Shown here one piece after another: positions 58,401-64,000 of a stretch of DNA of 64,000 nt; within the stretch, counting starts at the first letter, position 1, and every line of letters begins with the position of its first letter. Below the pieces are notes generated by a model. That model searched no databases and was not told the origin of the DNA. It saw only the letters and a program-made list of their open reading frames with translations. Source of the DNA: Notolepis coatsorum (lineage: Eukaryota > Chordata > Actinopteri > Aulopiformes > Paralepididae); assembly GCA_963971535.1 (NCBI GenBank), contig OZ020586.1:78472412-78536411 (forward strand), read 5' to 3'. The translations under genes were made by a program, and so were the position numbers.

Positions 58401-59480
58401 GGGATCCCTACACTGTTGATCTGTCAAGTCCAATAAATAAATAAATAGATTCGGTCAGTACAAAAAAAGTGCACTTTCGTCAAAAATGTTAAAATCAAAG
58501 GGTGCACGTTAGTAAACTGACCTTTCCTTTTTTTTATCTGCTTTTTCTCCTCCCTTTTTTCTGTATTTTTCTCCCATCCCAATTTAGTCATTATGCCAAT
58601 TCCCCCCTCCCCTTCCTGGTCGTTGCGCGCATTTACCCCCCACTTGCCGGTCTAGGGAGCCCTGAAGTCTTATCACATGCTTCCTCCGACACATGTGGAG
58701 ACAGCCAGCCGCTTCTTTTCACCTGACAGCGAGGACTCTCACTGGGGAGGTGTAACGCGTGGGAGGATCACACTACCCTCCCCAGTTCCCTCCCTTGCTG
58801 TGCAGGCGCCCTGACCGACCTGTAGGAGTCGCTGTTTACAACGACCAGGACCCACCCCACCGGCTTTCCCACCCACTGACACTGCCAATTGTGTCAGTAT
58901 GGACAACCGACCAAGCCGGAGGTACCGCTGGCAGTTGGATTCGATCCCACGGTCTCTGCGGTGGTAGACAGACGCTTAGTCCGCTGCGCTACCCGGCCGC
59001 CCCTTAAACTGACCTTTCCTTGTACTGTGGCCATTAACCAGTCGAATGGCCTCTGGTACAAACCCAAACTGTCTTCTGTTTGTTTTACAGGCAGGCTGTC
59101 TAAAGCGCTTTCCTGAGGGCAGCAGGTCAAAACACACATGAATTTGATACATATTTATTGATACAGTAGGAAGGCTGAGAGAGAGACACACAGGTGATAC
59201 AGTTCTTTATTGAGACAGTAGGAAGGCTACTAAGTAGGCCTACTAAACTTTCCTCAAAAGTCACAGATGAATGCTTGTTGAACTAGATGTGACGCTCTCT
59301 TCCAGGACGGTGTTGGTGGGTATGGGCGCTCCTCCGGCTGAGTCCTTCTCTCCTCTGGTTCTTTCCATCATGGCCGTGGGCCTCGGCACTCCTCTGGTCC
59401 TCATCTTGGTGGGCGGGATTTACGTCTGCGTCCGCAAGCGGGCCACGCCACCAGTGGCATCCTACGAGCCAATCAACTGA
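46800..59480 (+). CDS. glmp: Glycosylated lysosomal membrane protein (GLMP), complete, 7 exons
   Basis: This is a type I lysosomal membrane glycoprotein (NCU-G1), known as a highly glycosylated luminal partner of the lysosomal transporter MFSD1. Coding exons: 46800-46913, 49905-50081, 53079-53177, 54732-54920, 55455-55673, 57762-58027, 59306-59480. All junctions are GT/AG and in frame, totalling 1239 nt and 412 residues (human about 406). An N-terminal hydrophobic signal lies at about residues 13-30. The luminal part carries many N-X-S/T sequons (NSS, NDT, NTS, NTT, NGS, NNS, NVS, NST). Family landmarks include LLHVRALGNNDTLHF, SIDDEFTPSIFK, QWKPVAY and GPFYNSTNFLSW. One membrane segment spans about 372-397, followed by a short basic tail ending YEPIN, a YXXphi lysosomal sorting motif. 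No upstream in-frame ATG exists. It lies downstream of cct3 in the same orientation, as in other vertebrates. Confidence 0.96.
47640..48000 (-). mobile_element. LINE family 1 tail, minus strand
   Basis: (ATTG)n, then the antisense tail GATTGCAGAATGGGTACA. It extends to the antisense of the ORF end (GGCCAGTTTTGAA at about 47980). Confidence 0.8.
48245..48355 (-). mobile_element. LINE family 1 tail, minus strand
   Basis: A short copy running from the (ATTG)n tail to GGGATGCAGACCAGA. It is followed directly by another copy. Confidence 0.8.
48361..49010 (-). mobile_element. LINE family 1 3' part with expanded 3' UTR minisatellite
   Basis: It extends from an (ATTC)n tail through the 3' UTR to the antisense of the RT C-terminus (GTTTAGAATTGCAGCCTCCC). 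Within the UTR a unit of about 50 bp with GAGACTGTACATTTGGAGGG and GAAATATACATACGG is repeated several times (48640-48950). Confidence 0.85.
49181..49330 (-). mobile_element. LINE family 1 tail, minus strand
   Basis: An (ATTG)n tail followed by the antisense 3' UTR up to CCCATTTTCAATTAATC. It is the fourth copy within 1.7 kb of glmp intron 1. Confidence 0.82.
49418..49452. repeat. (GT)n microsatellite
   Basis: About 17 GT units in glmp intron 1. Confidence 0.95.
49451..49605. repeat. Direct repeat flanking glmp exon 2, left copy
   Basis: It shares AAGTCTACTGTACAGGTCAG, ACATAGTCTGTCTAAAGAGACG, TCTTGATAACAG and TTCTTCCTTCT with 50997-51128. Confidence 0.85.
50082..50290 (+). repeat. 56-bp minisatellite growing from the glmp exon 2 donor
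   Basis: Units hold CTACTGTACAGGTCAGACAT, AGAGACTGGGAA and CAGCCTTGTACTACTAACAT. They repeat the look of the true junction CTCTACAG/GTTAGACAT. Donor-like GT sites recur at 50144, 50200 and 50256. Confidence 0.88.
50320..50670. repeat. Tandem repeat of about 65-70 bp split by a SINE
   Basis: Units contain AAGAGCGATGCACTGCTCTG and TTAGAACTTTGTAAAGAAAC. The SINE copy (50407-50560) sits between two units. Confidence 0.85.
50407..50560 (+). mobile_element. tRNA-derived SINE (family C), internally deleted
   Basis: It starts GGGGCGCCCC and carries the body phrases CTCTACTGGACTGCCCAGTA and AATAAAGCG before an A-run. The tRNA-like B-box present in the 51133-51309 copy is missing. Confidence 0.75.
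50843..50879 (+). repeat. 37-bp exact copy of glmp exon 4 inside intron 2
   Basis: These 37 bases are identical to 54753-54789 in exon 4 (coding NDTADPQLVPPG). Neither flank matches. A LINE-like 3' tail (TGTGAAGCACTTTGAACTGC to AATAAAG) follows within 50 bases. Confidence 0.92.
50925..51000 (+). mobile_element. LINE 3' tail (L2/CR1-like)
   Basis: TGAAGCACTTTGAACTGC and AGTGCTATACAAATAAAG followed by an ATT-rich tail are the common fish L2-type 3' end. Confidence 0.7.
50997..51128. repeat. Direct repeat flanking glmp exon 2, right copy
   Basis: This is the partner of 49451-49605, about 1.5 kb apart and in the same orientation, with exon 2 (49905-50081) between them. Confidence 0.85.
51133..51309 (-). 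mobile_element. tRNA-derived SINE (family C), minus strand
   Basis: The tRNA-like head on the minus strand has A-box AAGTGGCGAACCACG and B-box GGGTTCGATTCCC. The target duplication CTTCTGTCTTTCTTT is exact at 51118-51132 and 51310-51324. Confidence 0.9.
51325..52380. other. glmp intron 2, AT-rich sequence with a hAT-like end
   Basis: CGATTAGTCCATTAGTTGCTGCAGCTCTA at about 52048-52077 is the typical right end of a fish hAT MITE. The left end was not found. No coding sequence is visible. Confidence 0.45.
52385..52960. repeat. GTACTG/GATTGTGTG compound tandem repeat
   Basis: About 575 bp of units of 20-35 bp contain TGTGGTACTGATTGTGTGTG, ending about 120 bp before glmp exon 3. Confidence 0.95.
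53230..53692 (+). mobile_element. LINE 3' end (fish Rex/L2-like)
   Basis: The phrases CAGAACCAACAGGACCACAA and TTCCCCTCAGCTGTCACACTTCTGAA precede the tail TAATGACAATAAAGTGAATC, the standard 3' end of an abundant fish LINE group. The antisense of the same tail type lies at 2250. Confidence 0.65.
53762..53803 (-). ncRNA. Hammerhead-ribozyme-like motif (minus strand)
   Basis: This is the mirror copy of 53840-53881 in the other palindrome arm, with the same core, stems and extra A. Confidence 0.45.
53840..53881 (+). ncRNA. Hammerhead-ribozyme-like motif (plus strand)
   Basis: Stem I TAACA/TGTTG (53840-53844, 53877-53881), core CTGAAGA (53845-53851), stem II GGAACA/TGTTCC (53853-53858, 53861-53866), GAAAC (53867-53871), a two-base-pair stem III and cleavage triplet GTC (53874-53876). 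It fits a type I hammerhead except for one extra A before stem II. Activity is unproven. Confidence 0.45.
54390..54625. repeat. Foldback element, imperfect inverted repeat
   Basis: CACCATCTTCTCCAGAGTCAG and CTGACTCTGGAGAAGACGGTG mark the outer ends. The inner arms share GCTAGCCTAGCTTA-type words and CAGTAGGAAGCTATC / GATAGCTTTCTACTG. Arms are roughly 95 bp. Confidence 0.85.
54995..55287. mobile_element. hAT-like MITE in glmp intron 4
   Basis: Ends are CAGGGTTCCCGCGGGG and CCGGCAGGAACCCTG. GTCTTAAAAAGTCTTA near the left is characteristic of this fish family. Flanks TACTGCTA / TACTACAT are an imperfect duplication. Confidence 0.7.
55310..55452. repeat. (CT)n microsatellite forming the exon 5 pyrimidine tract
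   Basis: Nearly pure CT for more than 70 bp runs directly into the ATAG acceptor at 55451-55454 of glmp exon 5. Confidence 0.95.
55770..55945. repeat. 30-bp minisatellite, left part (glmp intron 5)
   Basis: Units contain GATGTCACGGTGGTGTCTGT and TCTCTAGGGT. The array resumes at 57240 after a hAT insertion. Confidence 0.93.
55946..57235 (-). mobile_element. Charlie-like hAT transposon with transposase remnant, minus strand
   Basis: The left end is CAGGGGTTCCCAACC at 55946. Minus-strand frames at 56971-56558 (BED-like region VICGEKLANSSLKPSKLKRHQASKHPE) and 56539-56219 (GPFAIQLDETTTVADEAVLIVYVQYI) are the N-terminal and early catalytic part of a hAT transposase. A stop separates them. The right terminus is not recognisable, so that end is probably deleted. 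Confidence 0.85.
57240..57465. repeat. 30-bp minisatellite, right part (glmp intron 5)
   Basis: It continues the 55770-55945 array with the same unit, about seven copies. Confidence 0.93.
58060..58240. repeat. Tandem repeat of about 55-60 bp, left part (glmp intron 6)
   Basis: Units contain TTCTTTATTGAGAC, GTAGGAAGGCTGAGAGAG and ACACAGGAGATAAGG. Another part lies at 59150-59230, after a LINE and SINE insertion. Confidence 0.88.
58243..59150 (-). mobile_element. Rex-like LINE 3' end, minus strand, holding a SINE
   Basis: The left end (CAATT)n then AACTTTATTAGTCCCGCAAAGG is the antisense of a fish LINE tail. The body resumes after the SINE with GTGGCCATTAACCAG and TTTTACAGGCAGGCTGTCT. Confidence 0.65.
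58530..59004 (-). mobile_element. tRNA-derived SINE (family B), minus strand
   Basis: The full-length 475-bp copy has the tRNA-like head at its right end (minus strand GGTAGCGCAGCGGACTAAGC, B-box GGGATCGAATCC). The target duplication TAAACTGACCTTTCCTT is exact at 58513-58529 and 59005-59021. Confidence 0.92.
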
Positions 59481-59660
59481 GGGCAGACCCACGTCAAGTC
59501 CCACCCACGACCACTTCCCTGCCAAATGACATGACGATGTCAATGGCAGCTGCTCGGCTGCTTTCAATTAGTTTCCGATCTAGAGGAGCGTCTGCCGCCA
59601 CGAGGTACAACGCCAGCTACTGCACGCGCTTCTCTATGCTTGGAATAAATTTAATGTAGC
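59481..59660 (+). other. Probable glmp 3' UTR
   Basis: The sequence after the TGA has an AATAAA at 59644-59649 that could end the transcript. A longer 3' UTR to about 60060 is equally possible because the following 400 bases look unique and repeat-free. Confidence 0.4.
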
Positions 59661-60306
59661 CGCGCCGCTAGACTTGGCTGGAGGCGGTTGGAAAAGGCCC
59701 TTTACTCAGGACTAAAAGGCCAGTGGAAGAGAAGAGGACTGATCTTTTAGTGACCACGTTGCACTGATGGACATTTGAAATCAACTAGTAGGATGTGGTT
59801 TCTACCTGAAGTGGTCTCAAAGTGCCCGACCCTACGCTGGTATAGTTGACCAATTCGATTTTGAGAGACTTAGTTGTTTTATATATTTCTTTTTACCTCC
59901 AGAATGATGGAAAACATGATGAATCTCTTCTTACTGTGGAAGGAACAGAACCTAAGGTGCCCTCTTGCATTTTACATTCCAAAGGGTGGGGGGAATCTGG
60001 ATGCCCATTTTTAAGGCTTTTTACTGTTTTAATACTGTTATCTTCAATCTTGTTTTGTTTTTTAAATTAATGCAGTGGCACGTCCTCTACTACCTGTTCT
60101 CATATAGACGACAGGAGAAATGGAAACCATCACTTCTTCATGTCTTCATGTACATATGGTGGTCAGGTGGTTGTTCTTGCAGCAGTCACGACACTGAGTT
60201 AGTCGGGCGTACGTTATCCTTTTACATTGGAATAATGGAGGGGGGGGGGGGGGGTGATATTCTGGTTATGTCTTCTGTCCACTTTGTTATCAAGTATTTT
60301 ATTGGG
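59661..60306. other. Sequence downstream of glmp
   Basis: It looks largely unique, with a G-run at 60239-60254. No gene is supported. Confidence 0.4.
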
Positions 60307-60961
60307 TTAAAGGTGCAATAGATAACATTCAGCCACTAGATGTCGCACTAGAGCACCAGAATGTAATTTATCCAATCGGGTGCATTCCAAGTGGGGAAAT
60401 GGGAAGTAGGGACGGGGATGCGTGTATGCCTTCGACGACGGAACTGCATTTCCGCGTTCGAGTTTTGCGCTCTGATTGGCCAGGTCATGTGACATGTGCG
60501 CCAATCGTGGGACAGCAAGTTCTGCGCCTATTTCCGGGTCTAACAGCCTGCAAACTACCTGGCGTTCTATCGCCATGCTCTAAGACAAACTCTAACCTTA
60601 ACCAACTTTGAAAGAGTGCCTAAGCTTAACCGTCGGAATCAGGGCAGGCGTTCTATCGCCATGCTCTAAGACAAACTCTAACCTTAACCTACTTTGAAAG
60701 AGCGCCTAAGCTTAACCATTGTAGAAACTTGCGGTCCCACGATTGGGCGTACATGTCACATGACCAGAAATGACCTGGCCAATCAGAGAGGCGGAAATGC
60801 AGTTATGTTGTAGAAGGCATTCAGGCGAAGGGGATACATCTAACATGTAAACAATATTCATTTTGGACCTGCAAAACATTTAGTAAATGATCAATTCATT
60901 AGTCAATCATTTTAAAATGATTACTCTACATAGAAATATTATCTATAGCACCTTTTTTTAA
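60307..60961. mobile_element. TTAA-flanked foldback DNA element
   Basis: TTAA occurs at 60307-60310 and 60958-60961. Inverted ends are AGGTGCAATAGATAACATT and AATATTATCTATAGCACCT. Inner arms also pair (the region with CCAATCGTGGGACAGCAAG against 60735-60760, and TGGCCAGGTCATGTGACATG against 60757-60785). A 50-bp block with AAGACAAACTCTAACCTTAA occurs twice. Confidence 0.78.
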
Positions 60962-61269
60962 AGGTCAAATCTGTAATTTAATATGAGTGTGACCTCTAGG
61001 GAAAATTGCCCCCCTTGCTACTCTACTCTGTTAACATCTTTTGGTGGTGGGAGGGGGGGGGCTCTGCCAACAGAGGTCTGGAGACATTCACAGTATAAAA
61101 AGTTACTATATAGCGGTCGCTGTAGCTGTTTGACAGCATTACAGATTCTACCCCAAGGAGAGACATCTGCTGATTTGTTGGTTGGTTGATTTCATCCTGG
61201 ATAAGGAAGTGATATGTTATACTAAAGAGACCTTTAGTACAATATAGACAAATATTTCATCCTTGAAAG

Positions 61270-61640
61270 AGTTCAGATGAGGACCGGTGCGACTCAGACC
61301 TGGACCATATAGTCATTAAGAAGGAAGGTACTGGAGACACGGATCATCTTTAGAAAGATATTTAATGAGGTGCAAAGAAATCACTAACGTTTCAACACAA
61401 ACGTGTCTTCTTCAGAGTGAGGAAATATTTCATCCTGCCTACAGAAAGCAAAACAAATTATATAATCCAACCCTTCCCCTAAAACCAATCTGTCTTCACT
61501 AAAACACAATACATTAATATGCTTATGTTGCTTCTTAAGAAGCCACCAGGCGGCAGTATTGAAGCGTTGCAGAGTTGTGCAGGCTCCCACTGCATCAGAC
61601 CAGGCTCTGTGAGGGAATTATGAATACCATGGCGAAAAAA
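61270..61640 (-). mobile_element. Penelope-like-element terminal fragment (tentative)
   Basis: The minus strand carries a hammerhead-like motif (61381-61420) followed by GGTGCGACTCAGACC-type sequence in antisense. The right side resembles 24530-24615 (CCACCAGGCGGC(A/G)GTATTGA). No coding sequence remains. Confidence 0.35.
61381..61420 (-). ncRNA. Hammerhead-ribozyme-like motif, second locus
   Basis: Minus strand: stem I TCACT/AGTGA, core CTGAAGA, one extra A, stem II GACAC/GTGTT with loop GTTT, GAAAC, then GTT as the cleavage triplet. The stems differ from those at 53840-53881 but are again complementary, while the core is the same. Confidence 0.42.
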
Positions 61641-61737
61641 TTAAATATGATCTCAATAACGTTGTACGCCGTGGAATGGCAGAATTAGCATGACCTTGAA
61701 ACACGTTGTACGACGTTATTGGCGCCAGATGTGTTAA

Positions 61738-63578
61738 AGGGGAACTATTTGACTATTTCTTTCACTATTTGGGCAATTTGACACAAGTCTATGGAACACA
61801 TCTGTAAGGTTTAAAAAAAAAAAATCATTGTTGTGTATTTCTAACCAAGTATTCTAAAGCAGCATTTTTCCACTTCAAGATTCCAAGCTGTTTTTGGCTG
61901 GGCTCCGCCCATACTCGCAAAGTGATTTGAATGACCGACACCCACCTGCACGATTTAGGACTCGATAGCGAGCTATAACGTTAGTTTCTTCTGGTAAATT
62001 AGGTAGCATGCCCAACGAAAAGAAGCATATCGTTATATTGCATGCACGTCTTATACGCTCGACTTTTGACATGTGTCTGAATCCTATTTGGGGGGTCAGT
62101 CTGGCAACCGATGTCCCGGGAAGGTGGGGCAGCAAAAACAAAGCTCTCTCACTCTGTCTAACACACACACACATACACACGGACACAGTGTTTGTACTAA
62201 GTAACGTTAGATTTTCTTGGAGTAATAAACAGAGCTAAGATAGCTAACGTTAGCTGGCTAATTACGACATTTGTACTTACTGATTCGATATTTTCTTTCG
62301 GGTCCCGAATACTCGGTACAGCTCCCTTCTTTAGTAACATACTGGAAATCATCCCAGCATTATAAAGTCCTTGATTCTCAATGTCCTCCTTGCAGAAATG
62401 TGCGGTACACACCCGACTCAGAGCAGTTTGGGACGTGTGAATATTAAAGGCAACCTACTTGTGTCTAGCCACGCCCCCGCGGCGCCGCTGCCGCGGCAGC
62501 ATTATGCAGCGGTAATTCCCCCTCTTTTAACATCGACAACTAGCTCAACTGGTAGCGCCGCCTTGCTGTGGATCCTGCGGTGTGATGGTGACAAGTTCCA
62601 TTCCCTTCAATTTATTATTATTATAATTTTTTTTACGTGCATTCTTTCGCTGGTTAAGTTTAGGCATGTTAAGTTTAGGCATTGTTTCGGAGTTGGTTAA
62701 GGTTAGGGTTAAGGTTAGGCATTGTTTCGGAGTTGGTTAAGGTTAGGGTTAAGGTTAGGCATTGTTTCGGAGTTGGTTAAGGTTAGAAGGGTTAAGTTTA
62801 GGCGCTGTTTCGGAGTTGGTTACGGTTAGAGTTTGTCTTAGAGCATGGCAATATTCTTTCGGAGTCGGTTAAGGTTAAGTTTAGGCATTGTTTTGGAGTT
62901 GGTTAAGGTTAGGGTTAAGGTTAGGCATTGTTTCGGAGTTGGTTAAGGTTAGAAGGGTTAAGTTTAGGCGCTGTTTCGGAGTTGGTTAAGGTTAGAGTTT
63001 GTCTTAGAGAATGGCAATAGAATGCAGCCTATTTCTGCGCTGCAGCTCTCTCGCGCTGCCGCGGTCACATGGGCGTAGTGGCCAATCAGAGAAACGCTAA
63101 ACACAAGTAGGTTGCCTAAAATATTCACGCGTTTGGGACAGCATTCGGCGGGTCTCCAAAAACAAACTTGGCCCATTGCTGGCGGATCACGACATCATCA
63201 GGAAATTAATGCAAGGACGTATTCGCTGCTTGGCAGTCAGGAACAGCACAACTGAACATATCTTGCCCGTTTTGCTCATTTCTAAATGCTAACCCAATGC
63301 TAACTCACTGTTAAACTTCAATTCCACGCATTTGCGTGCGTACTGCAATCAATAATGGTTGAGCTACAACCATAGAGGGAGCATTAGGTATGCAGATGAG
63401 AATTATGGCACGTCAGAGGTACGCATACGTTTCAGAATGGCTTAGTTCAGTGGGGGAGGATCTTGTGACATCTGAACTGGACGAATGCGCCAAAATGAGA
63501 ATTAGAGACAGACAATCTTGATATAACCCCACATTGATAGAAACCCCTGGAAAAGTCCATTTATAAGATAGTTCCCCA
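61738..63578. mobile_element. TTAA-flanked DNA element
   Basis: TTAA lies at 61734-61737 and 63579-63582. Ends are AGGGGAACTATTTGAC and ATAGTTCCCCA. The left 200 bp match the 6125-6689 element in reverse. A 40-bp minisatellite lies inside. Confidence 0.72.
62650..63000. repeat. 40-bp minisatellite
   Basis: Units contain TAGGCATTGTTTCGGAGTTG and GTTAAGGTTAGGGTTAAGGT. It is related in antisense to the AACCTTAACC blocks at 60600 and 60680. Confidence 0.9.
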
Positions 63579-63582
63579 TTAA

Positions 63583-64000
63583 GACCATATTATTGAAACA
63601 CAATACATGATTATGCTTCTGTTGCTTCTAAATACCATACACCTCATTTCTCCTGAAGCTAGACGTCAGGAGAGAGAACCCTGGGTCTGACTGGATGTGA
63701 AGTCTGGGGCATTTGTTCCATGCCTGTCTTCATGGAACCATCAAATGTTGACTTCTCACTCAAAAATGAGGTTTGTACTCGAGGCCAGTGGTTCTCAGCG
63801 TGAGGTTCTGGGGTGGTCCCCAGAGAAATGAGGAATAATTTAACCCTTTCACTACCACACTACAGACGGTTAACAGTCTGTAGTGTGGTAGTGAAAGGTG
63901 AACCTGTATTGTCGCAGTGAAAGGGTTCATTTAAATTCACTAGAAGTTGAACCCAATGACAGCATTTATGAGTGACTATTCTGATCAGTTCTTTCTCTAG
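63583..64000. other. Right edge, non-coding
   Basis: CAGTGGTTCTCA at 63787 may be a hAT end. A perfect hairpin (63845-63898) is described in the findings. No gene is visible. Confidence 0.4.
63845..63898. repeat. Perfect 23-bp inverted repeat with 8-base loop
   Basis: Arms 63845-63867 and 63876-63898 are exact reverse complements (key CTTTCACTACCACACTACAG). The loop is GGTTAACA. A TTAA precedes the left arm at 63840-63843. Confidence 0.95.

Noticed and set aside
62650-63000. Interstitial telomere because of repeated GGTTAGGGTTAAGG
   Set aside because: The unit is 40 bp with non-telomeric GCATTGTTTCGGAGTTG in every copy, so it is a minisatellite.

Overview
The window is vertebrate nuclear DNA, almost certainly from a ray-finned (teleost) fish. 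It holds three intron-rich plus-strand genes with GT/AG junctions. Their introns and spacers are packed with fish-type repeats: L2-, L1- and other RT-bearing LINEs, tRNA-headed SINEs, many hAT-type elements with 8-bp target duplications, TTAA-flanked elements, and long minisatellites. Nothing prokaryotic is present.

Region 1 (about 1-8060) is the 3' end of an ERp57/PDIA3-like protein disulfide isomerase gene: three coding exons ending in a KQEL tail, then a 3' UTR carrying a 35-bp minisatellite and a polyadenylation signal at 8037. Region 2 (8060-15240) is an intergenic spacer made mostly of transposon remains. Region 3 (15240-40040) is a complete cct3 gene (chaperonin TRiC/CCT subunit gamma): 14 coding exons, 539 codons, a heat-shock-element-like site just upstream, and introns swollen by nested hAT/SINE insertions and minisatellites. 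Region 4 (40040-46740) is a spacer with a SINE split by an LTR-like insertion, a minus-strand LINE carrying a foldback insert, a 5'-truncated L1 with poly(A) tail, and a long TTA microsatellite. Region 5 (46740-59650) is a complete glmp gene (glycosylated lysosomal membrane protein): 7 coding exons, 412 codons, with CLEAR-like E-boxes just upstream. Region 6 (59650-64000) is non-coding repeat DNA.

From general knowledge, cct3 followed by glmp in the same orientation matches the conserved vertebrate neighbourhood (human 1q22). The three proteins act in different places (ER oxidative folding, cytosolic folding, lysosomal membrane), so they are neighbours rather than a pathway.

The most unusual content is non-coding. 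(1) Splice junctions have been copied into tandem arrays or stray intronic copies at several exons: cct3 exons 8, 11 and 12 and glmp exon 2, plus a 37-bp copy of glmp exon 4 inside intron 2. (2) A roughly 250-bp near-perfect palindrome has a telomere-repeat loop, and its arms fold into hammerhead-ribozyme-like motifs; a second locus has the same core with different but complementary stems. (3) There are Russian-doll transposon nests up to four levels deep, with target duplications still readable at most levels.
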